Assembly: GCF_002775205.1 (NCBI RefSeq)
Contig: NC_036447.1
Coordinates: 13,126,501 to 13,190,500, forward strand
Origin: Xiphophorus maculatus
Lineage: Eukaryota; Chordata; Actinopteri; Cyprinodontiformes; Poeciliidae
Direction of reading: 5' to 3'
DNA length: 64,000 nt
The notes beneath the pieces were generated by a model. That model did not search any database. It saw nothing but the letters and a program-made list of their open reading frames with translations, and was not told the DNA's origin. Shown here piece by piece: positions 1 through 23,139 of this stretch (position 1 is its first letter; each line of letters starts with the position of its first letter). Position numbers and translations under genes: made by a program.

Positions 1-470
1 CAACCCTAAAGCACGTGATGTATGTAAATGTTCTGATAGATGCAATATTAGCATGTGTGATTTAAGCTTGAATCAAGCCAATCTGGATTTAGCCACACCG
101 ACTGAGCTAATGCTAACGCAGAGCTACGCTGTTCCACATCCCATAGTTTTAATAAAAAAGACAAAATGTTCTACTCCAGAACAGTCACACAAACTACCAG
201 GAGTTGTTCAAACCCCACTCCTGTAACTGAAACCGTTTAATCGGCCGTCGCCATTAACACAGACAGACCCGTCAGGCCGCAGACGGATAAACTGTGGACA
301 AACTATTATCATTTCTCCACCGAAACTAAAAACAGGACAAAAATATCGCTCATATTGTGAAATTTAACATCCTCGGTGTCTTGATGTGAAAAAAATAAAT
401 AGAAACGTGTGTTAATAGACTCAGATGGAGTTAGATGAAAACTCCGAAACAATTTCACAGCTATCCTCAC

Positions 471-500
471 CTCGCCGGTAGCAAAGGAAAGGAGGACGGA
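471..500 (-). promoter_or_regulatory. rpl9: Probable RPL9 first (non-coding) exon with 5'TOP-like start
   Basis: On the minus strand a pyrimidine-rich stretch (CCTCCTTTCCTTTGC) runs into CGGCGAG and then a GTGAGG splice donor at 469-470. A short first exon starting in a C/T tract is typical of ribosomal-protein genes (5'TOP). In vertebrates RPL9 lies head-to-head with LIAS, and LIAS starts 0.7 kb downstream on the other strand. The exon and motif are seen; the gene identity is inferred from synteny only, because no RPL9 coding exon falls inside the window. The right edge (transcription start) is approximate. Confidence 0.5.
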
Positions 501-1215
501 AGGGCGTCATGACGCAATTGTAGGAGCCCATCAGCAGACCTTATAATCAATTATCGAACTCTCTATCTGAAGACTCAAAATGTGACAGAAAAGTATATTT
601 TGGGATGAAGTAGAAACAACAGAGTGTATTTTTTGGTATATAAATTTGCGAGTGTCTTTTAAGAACATTTACTGGCTTTATTTACAAACTTTAAAATAAT
701 GAAAGCCCTATTTACCTAAATCTAGGTTAAACAAAAGTTACATTTTCACAATAGCAGTGTTTTCTGTATGTGGATTACTTAGATTACAAAAATTAGCAAA
801 GAAAATTGAAACATTTTAAATCTGGAAAAATATATTTTTTAAAAAACGCTTAAAGTGAGCAAAATTATACACAATACTTGAGCTGTAAACTGGAAATGGG
901 AATGCTTTCCACGAATAGCTAAAATCCAATGTGGTTAATGTTTTTAGTTGAGTCGAAGTTAAATAATTAAGACACAACTCAGATGTACTAAAACTAAATA
1001 CGTACTGGTATAGCTAGCAAAATCAGTTAAATTAACAAAAGAAAAAAATCATTATTAAAATGCATAATCTTTTATAATTTATGGTACTGTTTTTATGAAA
1101 AACTTTGAAACCAGGGACATGTCATATTTCCCAGTCAGTTTTTGTTTCATGAATGCAGCATTAGACAGAAGCAGCTGCTTGTCGAGGTTAGATCGTTTCT
1201 AGGGATTTTGCTGTC
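501..1215. promoter_or_regulatory. Divergent promoter / 5' region between rpl9(?) and lias
   Basis: About 0.7 kb of AT-rich sequence with no open coding exon separates the TOP-like minus-strand exon from the lias start codon. I see no clean TATA box or repeat. It probably holds the lias 5'UTR and the shared promoter. Positions 1-468 would then be rpl9 intron 1; I see nothing else there. Confidence 0.35.
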
Positions 1216-6484
<5,269 letters not shown>

Positions 6485-6510
6485 AGCAGCTCATGTTTTT
6501 TTTTTCTTCT

Positions 6511-6607
6511 CCTAATCGCACTAACAGTCTGTAACGCATCACAATGATCCATTGTTTTCAGCAGGAAATTCACTCATTAGAACCAAGAAAAACAGAGACC
6601 AGGAGGC
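6511..6607. repeat. 97-bp duplicate, copy 1 (lias 3' region)
   Basis: Begins CCTAATCGCACTAACAG and ends GAGACCAGGAGGC. It is nearly identical to 7629-7725, with only about two mismatches seen by eye. The sequence on either side of the pair differs, so the duplicated unit is sharply bounded. Confidence 0.85.
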
Positions 6608-7028
6608 TAAACTAAAACTTGCAACAAAAAGTTTTTTTGTCAGGATACTAGATTTTCCATCTCCACCTGTAGCTGCCCTGAAGCACTGCCTTTTGTTAAA
6701 ACGATCAGAGAACCAGATGAGACTCATGGCCAGCTGGGAGCAGAAGCTGCACTTTTCAATCACCTTCTCTAGCCTCCATAAACAGCATAGGGAGCTAAAG
6801 CTCTAACAGGAAGTCCTGTTTTCTGCTTTCTTTAAAACACTGAAATCAAGTAGTGTGTGAAACAAACGTCTTTTCTAAAATGTTCTGTCTATGTCTACTT
6901 GATACATTGGTATCAGAGGGAGCTCAGAAATGAGATTTAAGCTTAAAAAGACAGATTTATTGGAGAAAAGTATATTTGTATCTAAAGATTTAGATTACAA
7001 GCGTTCAGTACAAATTATAGACTCACAT

Positions 7029-7034
7029 TTTATT
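7029..7034 (-). terminator. ugdh: Candidate ugdh polyadenylation signal
   Basis: AATAAA on the minus strand, 423 bases after the ugdh stop codon. A second candidate lies near 6956. The choice is not proven. Confidence 0.4.
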
Positions 7035-7456
7035 GCATTGGCCCTTCAGGTGAACATCCTGACACGGAAGATTAACATACAGCAACATGATTTATAAAAA
7101 TTGTTTTTTTTTTAATTATATAAAACTTTGCATTTAAGGACAGTACTTCATTATATAGTAAATTATATAAGAAATGACTTGTGTTTATAGTGTTTATATA
7201 AAAAAACAGGTCATCTGATGTGTGTCTGTGTGAAATACTGTTCTGGGTGTGATGTAAAGTTATTGGTGCACATGGAATGATTTAATATAAAAAATATTTG
7301 ATCTGTAATCACTTTCAGTCGTCCGTCCAGGTAGCAGAGAAGCTGCAGGCCTGCTGTGTGGCCAGCAGGTGGCAGGACGCTACTCAGGCCCTTCTGCTGT
7401 TGAAATGAAAAGGAAGCAGGAGGAAAGTTGCCTGCTGCTGGGGGGAGAATTCAGCT

Positions 7457-13648
<6,192 letters not shown>

Positions 13649-16121
13649 CTGTTAAAGACACACCCACAAAGGAACCATATGGAAAATGCATGAGAAATAT
13701 ATACTTTCCTCTGCGAACTCACAGCGTAATAAATCAAGGCTGTATGTCTTGGCTGTGACTATTTCAAGAAATGTTTTGTTCTGCAGGAAAGAAGAACAAC
13801 CGATGTGATTACAGACACCAGCAGAGTGATGTTAACATCAAAGAGATTTCTGACAAGCTGGAACCAGATACCATTTTAAATGTGGGATTAAACACTTTTG
13901 TAAGTGCGGCAAGCTCTCACTAGTCTAGCCCCTTAAAGCTCTTTCATACGCGACACGTTTCTTCCAAAAAAAGAGAGGTCTTGAATCCGACGGTCATCTT
14001 TAAGTCTTTACTGAATTTAAAAGAAAATAAAAATAACAAACAGATTCAAAACAAATAGAAAGTGACGGTCAAAGGACTGTGTTACTCTCAAAGTGCCAGA
14101 CTTCTACAAAGAGCAAGTACTTTCGTCTTTCATAAACTAATTAGTCACTAACCAATCAGACGCTTATCTTTTTCAAATAACAGAGTAAATACTTTACTCA
14201 CATAAACACAAAATAACATTTTGTATTAAGCTCCAAACATGTATATATGGCTCCTACAACTTTTATACAATGAAGCAGAATACAGTAAATCAGTATCAAA
14301 TGCAGCAAACTGTGATAATAATAACTGAGATCCACCAATCAATTGGTCGAAGATTGAACTGGAACAATCTTCCCTCCATTATTATTAGTAATAAATAAAA
14401 AACAGAGGTTAGACTCATAACTGCCAACAAATGTTTGTTTTATTTTATTTTCTGTTAAATTAGAAACCATAACATCTATCAAAGAAGCTGCTGAATATGT
14501 TTTGTCTTTAATGTGATACAGTCCTACAACATAAAACAAATTTCCATTCCTTTCATTAAATGAATTAAAACTGAGAACTTCCACCATTTTAAGAAATAAA
14601 ACACCAATGGACTGGAGCATCTTTAATGAATAGCGTTTCATATATTTCAAAGCCAATGTGGGTAAATTCTCATTGTAGATCTTACGTTTGTCGGGAAATG
14701 TTTCATGTTTTGAGGTATCTTTATAAATTTAATTAGTAATGATAAAATCTAGAGAGATGCCAATTTTCTCTTCATGTTTTCTGGTGATAACCAGATTAAA
14801 CATTGAAAAATATGAATTTTTTTGGTCTTCATAGTTGCTAAATGCATATGTATTAATTAGTTTTATTTTGTAACCAGGCTGCTGTGTAATGCAGGCCTTC
14901 TGCCCAGGTCCCTCTTGAAAATGAGATCAGCTTTTTCCCACTTGCTATCAGACTGCTGAACTCTTAACTGGACTGCACTTAAAATCTGGTCTCCACTTTA
15001 TACCTTGCACATGTACAGAGCTAAGTAGCTTCCTTTTTACTGTCAGTCCTGCACTTTATATTTTATATTTATATTTATATTCATATTTTATACTGTATTT
15101 TATTTTATTCTGGAGTAACCTCACAACATTGAAAGCTCAAAACATTGTCCTGAGCCGTATGCAATGAAATTTCGTTCTGTATACACCCTGTGCATGCAAA
15201 ATGACAATAAAGTCAGTCTAAGTCTAAGTCTAAGTCTAGATCTCAACGGGGTTTACCTGGTTAAATAAAGGAAATAATAAAATAAAAAACTAAAATAGCA
15301 CATTTTAATAAATAAATGCATCAACGAAAAAGCATGTAGCGTGATGTACATGTTGAGTTTACTAGAAAAAACAAAACTTGAAAAAAGTTAACACATGCCG
15401 TGACTCATTCATTTGTAAAAACTTAGAATTGCATTTTCTTTTAAACTTAAAATGATCTGTTAAATATCTTGAATTCCATGTAATCTTTATGGTGTATATT
15501 GTAGAAAAGGTGGAATTGGTAAAACAGTCAGGAAAACCCTGATTGGTGCATCTCTAGTAGTCATAACAGCGTAAGTAAATTTCAGAGTGGATAGTTTCTA
15601 ATTTTCCTGCAAATGGTGGATGTTGTAAATATGAGCAACCTATTTTTCTGAATCAATTTAAAATAATTTGTTCCAGTTATGTGCCACGTAAAACTGATTT
15701 TTTAGATACGCAGAAACAACTGAAAACTAAAGATGAGGTACAAATAAACAGTCCAGGTTAGTTAATGGATCCTGCTTTAAAACCCCTTGAAAAGGAAGTT
15801 GTTAAGCAGCCCTGCAGTGAGTTACCAGCCGGGCCATCACAGCCTGGAGGGAAATAAAGACGCTTTTATCATCGCAGTGAAGCCACGTCTGCCACTGAGG
15901 AGAAAAAGAGACTCCTTCATCAGACACACCTTAGGGATTTATTTCGACATCTGCCTCTCTGTGAAAGCTCACAGTCCGCAGAGGACAGTCGCACATTACA
16001 GGAATAAACTAGTTCACTTCTTCTCTAAATACGCAGGTTGTGCGATTTAAACCCCCCAGCAGCCTTGAAGGAATGACCCAATAGGGCTAGCTATAGCGGA
16101 ACCCAGCTAACAGATCCTCAC
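13649..16121 (-). other. ugdh: ugdh first intron
   Basis: Probable intron between the 5'UTR exon and the first coding exon. It is AT-rich and holds a nested retroelement insertion at 14905-15290. I see no other gene. Confidence 0.5.
14905..15290 (+). mobile_element. LINE 3' end (L2/CR1-like) nested inside another repeat
   Basis: The outer repeat reads CAGGTCCCTCTTGAAAATG...GAGATC at 14905-14928 and resumes GATCTCAACGGGGTTTACC near 15238 with a TTAAATAAAGG tail. Between them lies an L2/CR1-like 3' end: CTATCAGACTGCTGAACTC (end of ORF2 region), GCACTTTATATTTTATA, then ATGACAATAAAG followed by a short AAGTCT tandem tail. The order shows that the LINE copy inserted into an older element. Family names are from recognition, not a search. 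Confidence 0.6.
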
Positions 16122-16330
16122 CTCTGCCAGCTCGGTAATCTGTTAACTTCAGCACTGCGGAGGTTCAGCTCGGTTCTCTGGTAGATGAGTCTAAACAGCT
16201 GCGAGTTCCGGTTCTCCGGTTCTGTTTGATTGGACAACGGTTCGTAAACCTGGACTGAAGCAGCGGGATGCAGGCGATATCAGTGGAGCGGAGTGCCTGT
16301 GGTAACTTCCTGAGCTGCAGCCTGAAGTTT
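16122..16330 (-). promoter_or_regulatory. ugdh: Probable ugdh 5'UTR exon and promoter
   Basis: On the minus strand CTGGCAGAG is followed by a GTGAGG donor at 16120-16121. The sequence upstream is more GC-rich than its surroundings and not coding. The first ugdh coding exon begins only 22 bases or so after a splice acceptor, so a separate 5'UTR exon is required; this is the best candidate. The right edge is approximate. Confidence 0.5.
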
Positions 16331-16587
16331 CACTGAGCGGAAGGAGGTTCCTCGGCTCCCTCACTCGCCACTCCCCTACGCTCCTGGAAAAGCCTTCCGG
16401 AGGGGGATTTTCAAAGTAAAAGCACACATTTTTCACATAAAAAAAATGTATTTATTGAACATTTTCCAAATGATAACAGTGCGATAGAGTGCATACAAAT
16501 TATTTCACAATTATATTGAAGGAGACTCATTTATCACCTATTTGGTTATAACAGCCTTATGGACACATATTGTTTTTCTTACTAGTC

Positions 16588-17001
16588 TAGGGGATGGACA
16601 TTTATTGTATCAAATCCTTTATCATTTATGGTGATAAATTTATTTTAAGAATTTTGATTTATCATTGTCACTATAAATTCCAATTAATGATGTTTGAAAT
16701 CCCCCGAAACTGTCTGTATTTTCATTTTTACTATTTTCTCCGCTGTTTGTTCAATGCAAGTATTAATGAATAGTAATACATTTGAAAATATGATTAAATG
16801 CAGTTACTGAGTGACGCAAATCCCACTTTTATGTGACTTGTGTCCTAAAGAGCAGTATTTGTGGAGCTAGGATCGTAGTCAAACAATCACAGCTATACCT
16901 TACCTAAGAAAGTTACCTAAGAAAGGATTAATAAATAGTTCTTATCACCGCTTTTATCAGTATCACAATAGTTCGACAAAATATCACCCATCCCTCTTTG
17001 T
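16588..17001. mobile_element. Possible hAT-like remnant with degenerate inverted ends
   Basis: The left end AGGGGATGGACATTTATTGT and the right end (other strand) AGGGATGGGTGATATTTTGT are related inverted repeats. GATAA-rich sequence lies inside and there is no open frame. No clear target duplication. Confidence 0.35.
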
Positions 17002-17235
17002 TAGCTAACAACTACAGTGTACTGTAGTTTAACTCATATTTTATTCTATCTACTACCAACATGTACTACAGCATAATTGTTGTGCTGAAAAAAAGGGATT
17101 CGTGACTTTTCTTCCATAATCAAACTCTAAAGTCAAGCATGTACCTTGTAGTCAGTGATTACCCCCTTATTCTAGCATGCCTTTATAAAAATCCAAAGTA
17201 ACCAATTGGCTGTACATGTATGTGATTTATGCTGC

Positions 17236-17364
17236 ACTTTGTAGCACTGTTGCCTTGATGTAAGATGTCCTGGGTCTGATTTTCCCCCCAGGGTACTCCA
17301 GCTTCCTCCTACAGTAATACACCAGTGAGGTTAATTGGTCTCTAAATTGTCCTTAAGTGTTCAT
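17236..17364 (+). repeat. Retroelement fragment (teleost interspersed repeat)
   Basis: Contains GTACTCCAGCTTCCTCCTAC and GAGGTTAATTGGTCTCTAAA, phrases typical of a very common fish interspersed repeat. It is truncated at both ends and not coding. Family not named with certainty. Confidence 0.4.
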
Positions 17365-17380
17365 GGTAGTTTATTATCAG

Positions 17381-17784
17381 CATGTCTGAAACTACAACCT
17401 TGTTGCATAAGTCTCAAGGATTTTAAAGATGTTTTATCAAGGTCTCAGAGGTTTGTTAGACAACTTCAAAGAAAAAGACAGCAACACACACACCAATATT
17501 TTCAGGGAATAGATTGTAGAAAAACATACAGCAGGGTTATCTCAAGTCGGAGTACCAAAGAGTTAAAAAGCTGGAAACAATAACCAAGGCAAATGAGGGA
17601 GATAACAAATCTCCATAATTTACTGCCATGGAATGACAGAAAATGTTCCTGGGAAGGATTTTGCCACAGCAGTAAAAGATAATTAATGTATCTAGTAAAG
17701 ACTGGTACATGTCTTTACCAATGGAGACAGCTGTATATTTGGATGACCATGTCTGAAACTACAACCTTATCGCATAAGTCACAA
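17381..17784. repeat. Segment bounded by a direct repeat
   Basis: CATGTCTGAAACTACAACCT at 17381-17400 recurs at 17748-17767, each followed by a similar TGTTGCATAAGTC / TATCGCATAAGTC. The 367-bp spacing frames a segment of unknown nature with no recognised coding content. Confidence 0.6.
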
Positions 17785-17937
17785 CAGGAGTGAAGAACTC
17801 TTAAAGGAATGATTACTTAAAGCTCAAAAGAAACAAAACAGATTTTAGTATTAAATGATGTAATGTGGTAAAATAATATTTAATTTAGTTAATGCAAAAA
17901 GAAAGTTATAAAATGCTTATGCTCATATCCAGGTGTC

Positions 17938-17943
17938 TTTTAT
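17938..17943 (-). terminator. map9: map9 polyadenylation signal candidate
   Basis: AATAAA on the minus strand, about 37 bases after the map9 stop codon, implying a very short 3'UTR. Confidence 0.55.
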
Positions 17944-17980
17944 TAAAAAATAAATATAAAAGATAGCAGACGGTAGATTG

Positions 17981-20900
17981 TCACTTTCCAAATGGGATGG
18001 TTTTATTTGGAGGGCTCCACGGTGGAGGACTGTCCCGAAGTATTTCTTGTATCACTCTTTCGTCTTTTCTCCTCCTCTGCTCTCGATCCTTTTTTATCTG
18101 TTTGAAAAGCAAACAACAGTGAATATTTCTGCTCTTATCCGGTTAGATTTTCTTCAGCGTTGCTCTTACCAGCCAGTTTTCAAAGGTCTCTATGGCCATC
18201 TTGTCTTTTTCTTCCTTCAGGTACAGCTCTTCTTCTGCCTTTGTTTTCATTTCTTCACGCTCCCTCTTGAGCTTTTCGTGAAGAACATCTTTCTTTTTGT
18301 CACACCTTATTCAGGTGAAGAAAACAGGTAAAACAGATTGGGTTAACATTGACCTTATTGCAAAAGGTGTTTGTTGTAGAAGGGGTTAAAACAGGAACAT
18401 CTAACTGAGTGCGCCACCTTGTGGTTGGTGATTTTTCACAACCACATAGACGAGAATGAGGCAGGACAGAAGAATATTTTCAGCAGACGTGAGGTTGAAC
18501 TGAATCTGCTGGGATGGAGTGGCAATACACTTCCAGCAATCATTTCAGTAAAATTATTTTAAAAACAGAGACAGACATAATGTAATTTATACTCACCAGT
18601 CAGAAAAAGCAGATTTGCTTTCTCTCTGCCTTTCTTCTTCTTTCTCCTGCTTCTTCAGCTTCTGTTTACTTTCATCCACTTTCTGCTTTCTGTTTCTGTC
18701 TCGGAGCAGCTGATCATGCTCACGCTTCCAGTTCTCAAACACCTTTGTTATCGAAACACTGATCAGTATCAAGCTTACACACTTTCATGTCTCTTATAGT
18801 TTCAAAATGCATTCAAAATAATTTGTATCGGCACCTGTTTGGCAGATTGTCTTTTTTCTTCCTTTTCTTCACCCTCCCTTTGCTGTTTTCTAATCATATT
18901 TTGTCTTTTTTTTGCTTCGGCTTTAAGGCTTTCTGCTTTCTTTTCTTTCCAGGCTTCAAAAGAAGCGTTGGCATCTTCCTTTTTAGACTCCCTGTCCTGT
19001 TTATGGGCAGACAGACGGCCACTCATGTAATGTCAATAACTACGTGTTCATATTTACTTTAGAGATGGTAGAAATAAACTGAGATTCACCTTTTTCTGTT
19101 GTTCCTTCATACGCTCTTCTTTCTTCTTCAGCTGCATGTTCTCTCTTGACTTTTCCTTTTTCTTTTTGAGCCATTCCTGTTGTGAGTACAGAGGGTTTAT
19201 ATGTACTGCAACACTCCTTCCAACCCTCCTTCCATTTTGACCTAATCATTGTGATGATTAGGTCAAATGATTTATCACATTGCAGTGTCGGGGGAACCTC
19301 TGACTTGACATTCTCCTTCGCCACATGACAAAAAAAATATATACCAGACCCTATGGTGACTAAATATGATGCAGAGACTCACTCTGACCTGGTAAACTGC
19401 AGCTCTGATAGATTCTGCTGCTTGAGGAGAAGACTCCTGTAAGGACAGTTTCCGGTCCAGAACTTTGAGTGTTCCCAAATATTTTGACTCCACCTTTCTG
19501 GAGCATGCACTCTGAGACCTCTCAGTGGTCTTAGAGTGAGAACTGGAAGTCCTAATGCCAGAAAAAAAAATGGCCAATTACTTATTCAGTTTCCTTTATG
19601 CAGCAACATTAGTAAAGCCTGCTTCACTCACTTGGTGTCAAAGGATTTTTCAGGGGCATGAGAGCTTTGATCTGAGGGATCTCCTGCATGTGCCTAAGAG
19701 GGAAATTCAATCAAATCAAATATAAGTGTAACAAAAAATTATCCATGACAGCCATGCTAGATAAAGCACAGATTGACTTACATTAAATTCTTCAAATGAT
19801 GAAGAATAGGGTCTCCCTTGCTCCTTGCTATCATCGGATATAAAGCCTTCTAAAACAATAAATCAAATGTCAGCTGGAAGAGTGAGTTGTATCACTGATT
19901 TAACACTGCAGAGTGTGTCAGTACTTACCTCTGGAACCAGAATCAAACGTAGACCTGGTGACAAGTTGTGACTGTTCACTCTTATTTGAAAATGACTTGC
20001 TGGGGCTACATGAAGCTGTCTGGTCTCCATCTGTCCACTGCAATTAACAACACAAAAATTAACCGCTGTTTCCTAGAAATTACTTCTGTATCACAAAAAA
20101 GCACGTTGGTCAACACTGGGTGTCTTAAATGTACTTTTTAAATATATAATTCTGTTTTTTCAACCCTAGGTGGAAGAAAATTATCAAACGATTATCATCC
20201 TACAAATATTTATGAATTAGGCGAATGAGCATTACATGAAAAAAAAAATGAGGGAAAACTACAAATTATGTAATTCTTACTGCTATGTTGCTGGATGCAT
20301 CAGTTGAGAACGGAATGGACATAGACGATGTTTGGGGTCTGCTGAAATCCTGAAATTCACTTTCCTCCTCCGTTTTCTTCTGTGAGATGTGTGACTTCAG
20401 CCCAAGCGTTCTTTGCCGAGGTTTGGGTTTCGGTGGCTCCATCTCTGGAACACTGTCTGATTAGTCAAACAAAGTGTAAATATAAGGACAACTCTTTACA
20501 GCCTTGAATAAAAGAGCTAATGGCAACAGACCAGTTGAAACAGTGTTGCAGAGGTGATGCCCAGACTCTGGTGGAGTCTCAGAGGTTTCTTCCACGCCAG
20601 GATTTGTCTTATCTTCTTCTGGACCAGGCGTCTCCACCACACTGCCATCAGATGGCAACGGCAAAGAAAGAGAATCATCTGATGTTTTACACGGCAGACT
20701 TGAGGTCTGTTTTGTGAGTGGACCATTTGTCGGTTTTTCACTAGATGGATTAATTTGCGAGTTTTCAGCATTAACATTTATGGAGTTCTGAGGGTACAGA
20801 GAGGCTTCATTATGGACATTTCCATCATTATGGACATTTCCGTCATTATGGACATTTCCGTCATTAGGGGACTCATGTGGCTCGGACGCTGATGTGTCTT

Positions 20901-21964
20901 TTGAGTTAGAGCTGCTTCTGTGGGATTTCAGGAATGATACTTTCTTTGGCTTGGTGGGTTTGTCTTCTTCGTCTGACAGCTCGAAGGTATTAAATGTCGC
21001 TTTACTCCTTCCTGCTTTGAAGGCATCAATCCTCTTTTTTCTTGATTTTAGAAGTTTATCCAAAAAATCTGAAAAACAACAAGCAAAAGGCAAAGTCAGT
21101 CATTGGACTAATTAATTTCATCTTACATATACTACTCAGTGGCTTATTTATTTTCAAAGAAAGCACAATTAAAAGTTAAGAATGTGTTCCCACAGTAGGA
21201 TTTCACAAAGTGTTAGACATGTCGATGAGAAGATACTTAAACACATGTTGAAAACTGATCTTAGAGTGTGAGTGAGGTTTGCATGAAATATATTTATAGA
21301 TATTTATATGCTTTATTGTATTTATTTATAACTGAGAGTACCACTGCAATTGTATTGTATTCCAGTAACATAATGACAAATAAAACATCTTATGTCTTAA
21401 TGTGCTGATAGCATAAAAGTGTTTTGAATGCCATATTAAGCTCAGTTAATTTACCATTAGTACACAATGTGGCAGACCAATTTCTGACAGATGCTGCTGT
21501 GGATGGTGAAGATAAAGCAAATGTCTTTATATATTGTTTATATTCAGAGAGTTCAACTGATGTAAAACTGGGTATTTTCCTGTTTGAATTTTTCTATGTG
21601 ATAGACATCAGTGTATTGTTTCCACTGGTGTGATTGCTGGAGATTTTTAATGGTAAACTTTTGCAAATCCAGCCTGTTCCCCCCCCCGACATACATCTGT
21701 AACATCTGTATGCTTACCATCTTTATCGTCGTTAATGGCATCAAAATAAAAGTGTTGTTGTGCATTTGCTTTGCTTGCCCTGGAAGACACAGCAGCCTGA
21801 AGTTCATCCTACAACAGAATTGTTGAACAGGAGTTTACAGGGCTGATGCTTTACTTGTTTAAAACCCGAAAATACATTAAAGCTCTTACCTGGAATGTAG
21901 TTCTTTTCGATGTTTTCGGACTTTTTGCATACGCAAGTGTCCTTACCTCGTGATCTGTCATCAT
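17981..21964 (-). CDS. map9: Microtubule-associated protein 9 (MAP9/ASAP), 13 coding exons
   Basis: Spindle and aster microtubule-binding protein needed for bipolar spindle and cytokinesis in vertebrates. Coding exons in gene order: 21890-21964, 21718-21808, 20532-21068, 20281-20456, 19929-20037, 19782-19849, 19632-19693, 19389-19551, 19090-19176, 18835-18996, 18597-18742, 18170-18305, 17981-18097. They join in phase to 642 aa (human 647). Matches to the family: N-terminal LAYAKSPK...KRTTFQDEL, an acidic ELSDEED stretch, YLGTLKVLD and IRAAVYQEWL in the middle, a long charged coiled-coil C-terminal half with repeated FEAWK/FENWK units, and a PPPWSPPNKT tail. Two adjacent ATGs (21962-21964 and 21959-21961) could start translation. 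The donor ending exon 3 (at 20530-20531) was chosen by phase and is the least certain junction. Exon 3 holds an 18-bp tandem repeat. Confidence 0.93.
20807..20866 (-). repeat. map9: In-frame 18-bp tandem repeat in map9 exon 3
   Basis: Three copies of TCATTATGGACATTTCCR plus a 6-base partial, encoding NDGNVH three times (about residues 122-142). One base separates the copies, so the expansion is recent. Confidence 0.95.
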
Positions 21965-22260
21965 GTAAACCAAACTGTGGAGAACAACGCGCTCTCATCC
22001 GCATTAGCATGCTATCATCAAGGGTTTTGCTGATGCTAGTTAGCCTCTAAGCTACTTCCTGTTCGGCAGTACTCATCATTTGACGATGAAGTAACTCTGT
22101 ATGGAAAATTACCGTACGTTGTTGCAAATAACACGCAACTACATAAAAAGGCTCCAAGTAAAGCCGAACTAGCATTGCTGCTGGAGCTAACTGAGTTGTT
22201 GACGGTAACCCGGGGAGACGAGAGGTACAGGTCAACACTGCGCATGCTCGAAAGATTAAC
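21965..22260 (-). promoter_or_regulatory. map9: map9 5'UTR and promoter region
   Basis: The region upstream of the map9 ATG has higher GC and CpG than its surroundings. It includes TGCGCATGCTC near 22240, similar to an NRF1 site, which is common in housekeeping promoters. The transcription start cannot be placed. Confidence 0.4.
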
Positions 22261-22263
22261 TGG

Positions 22264-22380
22264 TTCTTCTTCTTCTTCTTCTTCTTCTTCTTCTTCTTGT
22301 TTTTTTTATGGCGGTTGGCAAACAACTTTTAGGTGCATTACTGCCACCTTCTAGACTGGAGTATGGATCAGATGTAAAGT
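22264..22380. repeat. (TTC)n tract followed by an interspersed repeat fragment
   Basis: About 35 bp of TTC repeats (22264-22298), a T run, then ATGGCGGTTGGCAAACAAC and GGTGCATTACTGCCACCTTC. I recognise these as a frequent teleost interspersed sequence but cannot assign a family. Confidence 0.5.
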
Positions 22381-23139
22381 CACTATAATCTTCCCATAAT
22401 ACCTGTTCTCCTTAGAAAATTAAAAATACTATTAAAAACTACGTCCCCCGATGATCTTTGAAGCAAACTTCAGATTAACTGGTTAATTTTAACTAATTAA
22501 TTTATAGCTGTAGGACCATAGCTGTAGCGTATTCTGTGTTTAATACTTTAAATAACGTTTTGCCTACATTGATATGAATATCTGGAAATCAATGGTGAAT
22601 AATTAACCAATCACAATGCTTCTAGACTGCAAGAGAAAGCCAGACTACCCGGAGGAAACATGTCAGGACTGGAACAGAGGACTTTTTGCTGGAAGTGTTG
22701 CAAACATTTTTGCCTAACATTCAGAGACTGGGATCTCTCTGGAGAGAAAAAAAAAACAACACAAAAATATAACAATATTTTTTTTTTGAAGAAAGTGATT
22801 TCTGTTTTTATTATAAATATTTATACACTTTGAGTGATTAATTGAAAAATATGTTTGTATCAGAGCAATCAAATTGCTGAAGAGAATCAGGGACACAAAA
22901 AAACTTTCTGATTTTTTTTTTTTTTTTTAATTTAATGGCCCTAAGATATTGAATTGCCTTGATGGTACCTACAGCATATGAAAAAGTATTTGCTCCTATA
23001 CAAATTTCTTTCCATTTACACTAACTTGCCGCATTTAAATGAGTCCTATAAAGGAGATATAAGCCTTTAAGAATTACATAGAAATTTATGATCTTATTAA
23101 AAAAAACAAGACAAGTAGTTCAGATTTAAGTATTGATTG
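22381..23139. other. Intergenic, map9 promoter to smim14 3' end
   Basis: AT-rich, with homopolymer runs (T/A tracts near 22770 and 22915). A Tc1-like end (ACAGCATATGAAAAAGTATT) starts near 22972. No gene seen. Confidence 0.4.

Larger units (their letters stand above)
6485..7456. other. Convergent 3' ends of lias (+) and ugdh (-)
   Basis: About 1 kb between the lias stop and the ugdh stop. It holds the lias 3'UTR with copy 1 of a 97-bp duplicate (6511-6607), and a minus-strand AATAAA at 7029-7034 that probably ends ugdh. I do not see a convincing lias polyadenylation signal. There is no other gene here. Confidence 0.5.

Noticed and set aside
18787..19062. Phe-rich + strand frame with membrane-like character
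   Set aside because: Antisense of lysine-rich map9 coiled-coil exons; AAG/AAA read backwards gives CTT/TTT.
20457..20531. map9 exon 3 reading on without a splice to a stop near 20461
   Set aside because: The donor at 20530-20531 gives correct phase into the next conserved exon; read-through would lose the conserved C-terminal half.
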